This document shows positions 59,619-64,000 of a DNA stretch of 64,000 nt, piece after piece (position 1 is the stretch's first letter; each line of letters begins with the position of its first letter). Source of the DNA: Rhodoferax koreense (GTDB taxonomy: Bacteria; Pseudomonadota; Gammaproteobacteria; Burkholderiales; Burkholderiaceae_C); contig NZ_CP019236.1 in the NCBI RefSeq assembly GCF_001955695.1, positions 5,022,001-5,086,000 of the forward strand. Direction: 5' to 3'. The position numbers were made by a program, and so were the translations under genes. The notes beneath the pieces were generated by a model. That model had not been told where the DNA came from and made no database searches. It worked only from the letters and a program-made list of their open reading frames with translations.

Positions 59619-60365
59619 ATGCAGTTCGCGCCCAGGCTCGCCGTCCAGACCCTGCATGCGCTGCGGCGGCTGGCCCGCACCGGCGCGGCATGGCCGAGCC
59701 AGTGCGCGATCTGCCGCGCCTGGCCGGCCCGGCCCGTGTGCGAGGCCTGCGTGCAACGCTTCGGCCAGCCGCGCCCGCGCTGCCGGACCTGCGCCCTGGC
59801 GCTGCCCGCGGCCTCCACCGGCGCCGCCCAATGCGGCAGCTGCCTGCGCCATCCGCCGCCGCTCGATGCCTGTTTCGCCGCGGTGGACTACGCCTACCCG
59901 TGGTCGGGCTGCATCGCGGCCTTCAAGTTCCGCGACGAGGTGGGCTGGGCGCACGCCCTGGCCGACCTGATGCGGCACAGCCCCTGGACCGAACCCACGC
60001 TGGAGGTCGCCGACCTCGTGCTGCCGATGCCGCTGTCGAGCGGGCGGCTGCGCGAGCGCGGCTACAACCAGGCGCTGGAACTGTCGCGCTGCCTCGCGCC
60101 GCACAAGCTCGACGCCCACCTGCTGCTGCGCGTGCGCGACACCCCGCCGCAGCGCGACCTGAGCCGGGCCGAGCGCCAGCGCAACGTGCGCGGGGCCTTC
60201 GTGCTCGATCCGCTGCGGGCATCCGTGGCGCGCGGCAAGCGCGTGGTGCTGGTCGATGACGTGATGACCAGCGGCGCTTCGCTGTTCGCCGCGGCGCTGG
60301 CCGTGCGCGAGGGCGGCGCCGCCAGCGTTTCGGCGCTGGTGCTGGCGCGAACGCCGGCGGACTGA
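59619..60365 (+). CDS. ComF-family protein (phosphoribosyltransferase-like)
   Basis: 248 residues. An N-terminal zinc-finger-like part has paired cysteines (CAICRAW, CEACVQ, CRTCAL, CGSCLR), and the C-terminal PRTase domain shows the PRPP loop RVVLVDDVMTSGASLF. This is the ComF architecture; homologues are linked with DNA uptake or single-strand DNA handling during competence. It is divergent from the BioC-like gene (52 bp between starts). Start ATG 59619. Confidence 0.88.
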   Translation: MQFAPRLAVQTLHALRRLARTGAAWPSQCAICRAWPARPVCEACVQRFGQPRPRCRTCALALPAASTGAAQCGSCLRHPPPLDACFAAVDYAYPWSGCIAAFKFRDEVGWAHALADLMRHSPWTEPTLEVADLVLPMPLSSGRLRERGYNQALELSRCLAPHKLDAHLLLRVRDTPPQRDLSRAERQRNVRGAFVLDPLRASVARGKRVVLVDDVMTSGASLFAAALAVREGGAASVSALVLARTPAD

Positions 60366-60390
60366 GCCCGTCGCCGGTGAAAATGGCGGC

Positions 60391-60852
60391 ATGTTCCATA
60401 TCGTCCTCGTCGAACCCGAAATCCCACCCAACACCGGCAACGTGATCCGGCTGGCCGCCAACACCGGCTGCACGCTGCACCTGGTCGAGCCGCTGGGCTT
60501 CTCGATGGACGACAAACACATGCGCCGCGCCGGGCTCGACTACCACGAGTACGCCGAACTGCGCCGCCACGCGAACTGGGCCACCTTTCTGGCCGATGAA
60601 CGCCCCGCGCCCGACCGGATGTTCGCGCTCACGACGCACGGCAGCCGCATCGCCCACACACTGCAGTTCCAGCCCGGCGACTGGTTCGTGTTCGGCTCGG
60701 AAACCCGTGGCCTGGCGCCCGGACTGCGCGAATCCTTCGACCCGTCGCAGCGGCTCAAGCTGCCGATGCGCGCGGGCCAGCGCAGCCTGAACCTGTCGAA
60801 CGCGGTAGCGGTGACGGTGTTCGAAGCCTGGCGGCAGTGCGGCTTCGCCTAA
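60391..60852 (+). CDS. trmL: tRNA (cytidine(34)-2'-O)-methyltransferase
   Basis: A 153-residue SPOUT methyltransferase that modifies the wobble base of tRNA-Leu. Knot motifs are intact: EPEIPPNTGNVIRLAANTG at the start, FGSETRGL in the middle and the C-terminal SAM-binding LNLSNAVAVTVFEAWRQ. It follows the ComF gene by 25 bp and is probably co-transcribed. Confidence 0.95.
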   Translation: MFHIVLVEPEIPPNTGNVIRLAANTGCTLHLVEPLGFSMDDKHMRRAGLDYHEYAELRRHANWATFLADERPAPDRMFALTTHGSRIAHTLQFQPGDWFVFGSETRGLAPGLRESFDPSQRLKLPMRAGQRSLNLSNAVAVTVFEAWRQCGFA

Positions 60853-60859
60853 AACGAAG

Positions 60860-61483
60860 TCACGGACCGCCGTCCAGCCATTGGCAGATCGGGGCCCATT
60901 GCTCAAGATCCTTCTCGACCCGGCCGGGCGCCACGTCGAACAGCGTCAGCCCGCTGGCCGCGAGGTGCACGTAGTTCTGCGTGTCGCGCAGGAAACCCAG
61001 CACCGGCAGGCCCAGGCTGTCGACGTAGGCCTTGAGCTTGTCCGCCGCCAGCGTGCGCGCGTCCACCCGCATGCCCACCAGGGCGATCTGCAGCTTGTTG
61101 CCATGCCGGTGTTCGGCCAGTTGGTCGAGGAAGGCGCGCGTGGCGAAAATGTCGAACACGCTCGGCTGCAAGGGAATCACCAGCCGGTCGGCGAACTTCA
61201 TGACGCGGTTGAAGGCCTTGCCGTGCAGGCCGCCCGGGGTGTCGAGCACCACGTAGGTCGTGCCCTTGGGCGGGCGGGCGATGTCGTCGTCGCCGAGCGC
61301 CCAGGTCTGGATCGGTGCGGCGGTGGGCGCGCGCAGGCCGAGCCACAGCCGGGACGACTGCTGGCGATCGGCGTCGCCCAGCATCACCGCATGCCCCCTG
61401 GACGCCAGGTACCCGGCGATATTGGTGGCCAGCGTGGTCTTGCCCACGCCGCCCTTGGGATTGGCCACGACCACAACCTGCAT
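60860..61483 (-). CDS. ParA-family ATPase
   Basis: 207 residues. The deviant Walker A is PKGGVGKTTL near residue 9, Walker A' is GDADRQQSS, and Walker B lies in YVVLDTPGGL. It is a short stand-alone ParA/MinD-like protein with no ParB nearby, of the kind used to position cargo other than chromosomes. It is convergent with trmL (7 bp between stops) and divergent from the KefF-like gene. Start ATG 61481-61483. Confidence 0.88.
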   Translation of the reverse strand: MQVVVVANPKGGVGKTTLATNIAGYLASRGHAVMLGDADRQQSSRLWLGLRAPTAAPIQTWALGDDDIARPPKGTTYVVLDTPGGLHGKAFNRVMKFADRLVIPLQPSVFDIFATRAFLDQLAEHRHGNKLQIALVGMRVDARTLAADKLKAYVDSLGLPVLGFLRDTQNYVHLAASGLTLFDVAPGRVEKDLEQWAPICQWLDGGP

Positions 61484-61555
61484 GCGAAGCTCCTTGCTGG
61501 ATGGAATTGCCGATCGACACACTTTGCTAACGCCAACTTGCGTTATGTTACCGGC

Positions 61556-62275
61556 ATGGCCGATTCCTCTCCTGCTCCCTCCGCACCTTCCCATCCTCCC
61601 GACGCCACCCCATCGGTCTACCTGATCGCCGCCCACCCCGACTGGAACGAATCCCGGGTGAACCGCCGCCTGCTGGAAGCCGCGCGCAGCGTGGCCGACA
61701 GCCAAGGCATCGGCGCGCCCCGTGTCGACATCCAGGACCTTTACGCCACCTACGCCGACTACTGCATCGACGTGCCGGCCGAGCAGGCCCGCGTGGCCGC
61801 GGCGCAGCTGATCGTGCTGATGCATCCGATCCAGTGGTACGCCATGCCGGCACTGCAGAAACTCTGGCTCGACGACGTGTTGACCTACGGCTGGGCCTAC
61901 GGCGCGGTCTCCAGCGGCACCGGCGACAACGCCGCCGCGCCGGCCAACGCGCCCGGCACGGCGCTGCGCGGCAAGGACCTGTGGCTGGTGGCCACCACCG
62001 GCGGCCAGGAGGAGTCCTACCACCCAGAGAGCTACAACCGCTACTACTTCGATGCCTTCCTGCCGCCCTACGAGCAGACCGCATCGCTGTGCGGCATGCG
62101 CTTCCTGCCGCCGCTGATCCTGCACGGCGCGCACAGCGTAGGCCGCGACGCGGTCGTGGCCCATGTCGAAAGTTTCCGTCAGCACCTGCAGACCTACCCC
62201 GCCTGGGCCGGCGCGGAAACCCTGGCCTACGAGGCGATGCGCCGCACCGGCCCCGGCATCGAAGCGGACGTCTAA
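61556..62275 (+). CDS. KefF-like NAD(P)H quinone oxidoreductase, flavodoxin fold
   Basis: 239 residues; the KefF/MdaB group is about 180-200, the extra length being a disordered N-terminus and an insert near residue 120. The family signature is visible as YLIAAHPDWNESRVNRRLLEAA, the LMHPIQWYAMPALQKLWLDDVLTYGWAYG block and the flavin-proximal ATTGGQEESYH. KefF activates KefC potassium efflux during electrophile stress, and a KefC-like gene follows after 7 bp, so this is probably its ancillary subunit. Confidence 0.9.
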   Translation: MADSSPAPSAPSHPPDATPSVYLIAAHPDWNESRVNRRLLEAARSVADSQGIGAPRVDIQDLYATYADYCIDVPAEQARVAAAQLIVLMHPIQWYAMPALQKLWLDDVLTYGWAYGAVSSGTGDNAAAPANAPGTALRGKDLWLVATTGGQEESYHPESYNRYYFDAFLPPYEQTASLCGMRFLPPLILHGAHSVGRDAVVAHVESFRQHLQTYPAWAGAETLAYEAMRRTGPGIEADV

Positions 62276-62282
62276 CACTGCC

Positions 62283-64000
62283 ATGGAACACGCACCCGCC
62301 TGGCTGGTCAACAGCCTCGTCTACCTCAGCGCCGCGGTCATCATCGTGCCGCTGTCGCAATTCCTCGGCCTGGGCTCAATCATCGGCTACCTGGCCGCGG
62401 GCATCGCCATCGGTCCGTGGGGCCTGGGCTTCGTCACCAACGTGCAGGACATCCTGCATTTCGCCGAATTCGGCGTGGTGCTGATGCTGTTCCTGATCGG
62501 CCTGGAACTCGAGCCCAAACGCCTGTGGAGCCTGCGCCGGCCGATCTTCGGCTGGGGCACGGCCCAGGTCGCGGGCTGCGCCGCCGCCATCTTCCTCGGC
62601 GCCTGCGCCTTCGGCGTGCCGTGGCAGGTCGGCCTGACGGCGGCGCTCGGCTTGGCGCTTTCCAGCACCGCCATCGCGCTGCAGGTCATGGGCGAGCGCA
62701 ACCTGCTGCCCACGAGCAGCGGCCAGGCCAGCTTCTCGATCCTGCTGTTCCAGGACGTGGCCGCCATCCCCATCCTCGCGCTGATCCCGCTGCTCGGCCA
62801 GGGTCTGGAGCCAAATCAGGCTGCAGAGCACACCAATCGCGCGGTGGAAGCTCTCAAAATCGTAGCAGTCATCGTGGGCATCATCCTTGGCGGCCGGCTC
62901 CTGCTGCGCCCCCTGTTTCGCTGGATCGCGCGCACCAACAGCACCGAGATCTTCACCGCCGCCGCGCTGCTGCTGGTGGTGGGCATCGCCGCGCTGATGC
63001 AGCTCGTCGGGCTGTCGATGGCGCTTGGCGCCTTTCTCGCCGGCGTGCTGCTGGCCGAGAGCGAATACCGGCGCGAACTCGAAACCGACATCGCGCCTTT
63101 CAAGGGCCTGCTGCTCGGGCTGTTCTTCATCGCCGTGGGCATGAGCGTGGATTTCGGCGTGCTGCTGCGCGAGCCCGGCACCACGGCGCTGATCGTGGTC
63201 GGCTTCCTCGCCGCCAAGATGGCCGTGATCTGGGGCCTGGCCAAGGCCATGGGCCTGCCGTTCCAGGAGCGGCCGGTGTTCACCATCCTGCTGGCCCAGG
63301 GTGGCGAGTTCGCCTTCGTGGTGTTCCAGGCCGCGGCCGGCGCCCATGTGTTCTCGGCCGAGGTGGCCTCGCAGCTCGTGGCGGCCGTGGCCCTGTCGAT
63401 GCTGGTCAGCCCGCTGCTGCTGGTGGCGGTCGACAAGCTTCTGATGCCGCGTTTCGCGATGCGTGGCACCGGCAGGACGCTCGAGGAAATTGCGGAACAG
63501 CAGGAGGCACCGATCATCATCGCCGGCTTCGGCCGCTACGGCCAGATCGTCGGCCGCACGCTCTTGGCCCAGGGCATCGGCTGCACCGTGCTCGACCACG
63601 ACGCCGACACGGTGGAGGCCATCCGCGCCTTCGGCTACCGCTGCTTCTACGGCGACGCGACGCGGCTCGACCTGCTGCGCATGTCGGGTGCGGCCACGGC
63701 CAAGGTGCTGGTGGTGGCGGTCAATGAGGTCGAACAGAGCCTGAAGATCGTCGACATCGCACGTGAACATTTCCCGCATTTGAAGATCGTGGCGCGTGCC
63801 CGCGACGTGCCGCACTGGGGCGAGCTGCGCGACCGTGGCGTGGTCCAGGTCGAGCGCGAACTGTTCGAGTCGAGCCTGCGCAGCGCCCGTTCGGTGATGG
63901 AACTGCTCGGCCTCACACCCAACATCGCGCGACAGAAGACCATGCGTTTTCGCCTGCACAACATTGCGCTGTTCGAGGAGCTGTACCCGCACCGCCGCGA
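62283..64000 (+). CDS. KefC-like potassium:proton antiporter (partial, C-terminus off the right edge)
   Basis: 572 codons are visible and the frame is open at the window end. The CPA2 antiporter domain has about twelve helices (from SAAVIIVPLSQFLGLGSIIGYLAAGIAIGPWG to LSMLVSPLLLVAVDKLL). A cytosolic RCK/TrkA-N domain begins near residue 400 (IIIAGFGRYGQIVGRTLLAQGIGCTVLDHDADTV), the site where glutathione and NADH gate Kef channels. The start ATG at 62283 follows the KefF-like stop by 7 bp. It is probably a glutathione-gated K+ efflux system; the selectivity region cannot be judged further here. Confidence 0.92.
   Translation, partial: MEHAPAWLVNSLVYLSAAVIIVPLSQFLGLGSIIGYLAAGIAIGPWGLGFVTNVQDILHFAEFGVVLMLFLIGLELEPKRLWSLRRPIFGWGTAQVAGCAAAIFLGACAFGVPWQVGLTAALGLALSSTAIALQVMGERNLLPTSSGQASFSILLFQDVAAIPILALIPLLGQGLEPNQAAEHTNRAVEALKIVAVIVGIILGGRLLLRPLFRWIARTNSTEIFTAAALLLVVGIAALMQLVGLSMALGAFLAGVLLAESEYRRELETDIAPFKGLLLGLFFIAVGMSVDFGVLLREPGTTALIVVGFLAAKMAVIWGLAKAMGLPFQERPVFTILLAQGGEFAFVVFQAAAGAHVFSAEVASQLVAAVALSMLVSPLLLVAVDKLLMPRFAMRGTGRTLEEIAEQQEAPIIIAGFGRYGQIVGRTLLAQGIGCTVLDHDADTVEAIRAFGYRCFYGDATRLDLLRMSGAATAKVLVVAVNEVEQSLKIVDIAREHFPHLKIVARARDVPHWGELRDRGVVQVERELFESSLRSARSVMELLGLTPNIARQKTMRFRLHNIALFEELYPHRR

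Noticed and set aside
62846..62868. Possible further copy of the dispersed repeat inside the kefC-like gene
   Set aside because: Only scattered matches to the left half and no ATAGCT-N5-CGC spacing; it codes for an ordinary transmembrane segment.

Overview
This is a GC-rich window from a betaproteobacterial chromosome. The order ctaC-ctaD-ctaG-ctaE-surf1-ctaA-ctaB-sco, with rpoH close by, together with DUF2970, DUF2909, DUF3182 and DUF3606 genes, Bug-type solute receptors and short dispersed repeats, points to the Comamonadaceae (Variovorax/Acidovorax/Polaromonas relatives). That placement is inferred from gene content. I see no rRNA, tRNA, CRISPR, prophage or intact insertion sequence. Most of the window is housekeeping or catabolic chromosome with little accessory DNA. 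The clearest compositional outlier is the AT-rich PEP-CTERM gene near 20.2 kb.

Layout, 1-15 kb: an operon on the minus strand, liuR (MerR family), isovaleryl-CoA dehydrogenase, beta-carbonic anhydrase and aceK (cut by the left edge), faces a metallo-beta-lactamase-fold hydrolase across a perfect 24-bp palindrome. Next come a large Tat-lipoprotein (SLH-like, chitobiase-like, MBL and beta-sandwich parts), a small secreted protein and a TetR regulator, with two operator-like palindromes upstream. A minus-strand housekeeping block follows: glyQ, glyS, gmhB, plsC and a YgjP-type peptidase.

15-34 kb: a D-amino-acid dehydrogenase (DauA-like)/Bug receptor/amidase operon, a periplasmic asparaginase with a strong terminator, the PEP-CTERM protein, corC-lnt, a GNAT, an HdeD-like protein, a lipase-like hydrolase with DUF2076, and small membrane proteins. 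A LysR-controlled operon pairs a haloacetate-dehalogenase-like hydrolase with leuC/leuD-type dehydratase subunits but has no leuB. A DUF3182/hydrolase pair follows.

34-49 kb: a CHASE2 adenylate cyclase/SH3/M48 lipoprotein operon, an IlvD/Edd dehydratase, a 1308-residue hybrid histidine kinase, glmS, an Lrp-family regulator with twin operators, a zinc-ribbon microprotein, and rpoH behind a perfect CIRCE element.

49-64 kb: the complete aa3-type cytochrome c oxidase locus with structural subunits (ctaC, D, E), copper delivery (ctaG, sco), heme O/A synthesis (ctaB, ctaA), surf1 and several small conserved membrane proteins, including a 36-residue protein. Then come a DUF2244 protein, a degenerate BioC-like methyltransferase, a ComF-like phosphoribosyltransferase, trmL, an orphan ParA, and a kefF/kefC-like pair cut by the right edge.

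Regulatory DNA is unusually readable here: a LiuR-type palindrome, TetR-, LysR- and Lrp-type operators, CIRCE, three strong hairpin terminators and a probable leaderless promoter. No single locus is clearly a new defence or mobile system. The least described candidates are the SLH/MBL lipoprotein locus, the leuCD/dehalogenase operon and the D-amino-acid dehydrogenase operon.
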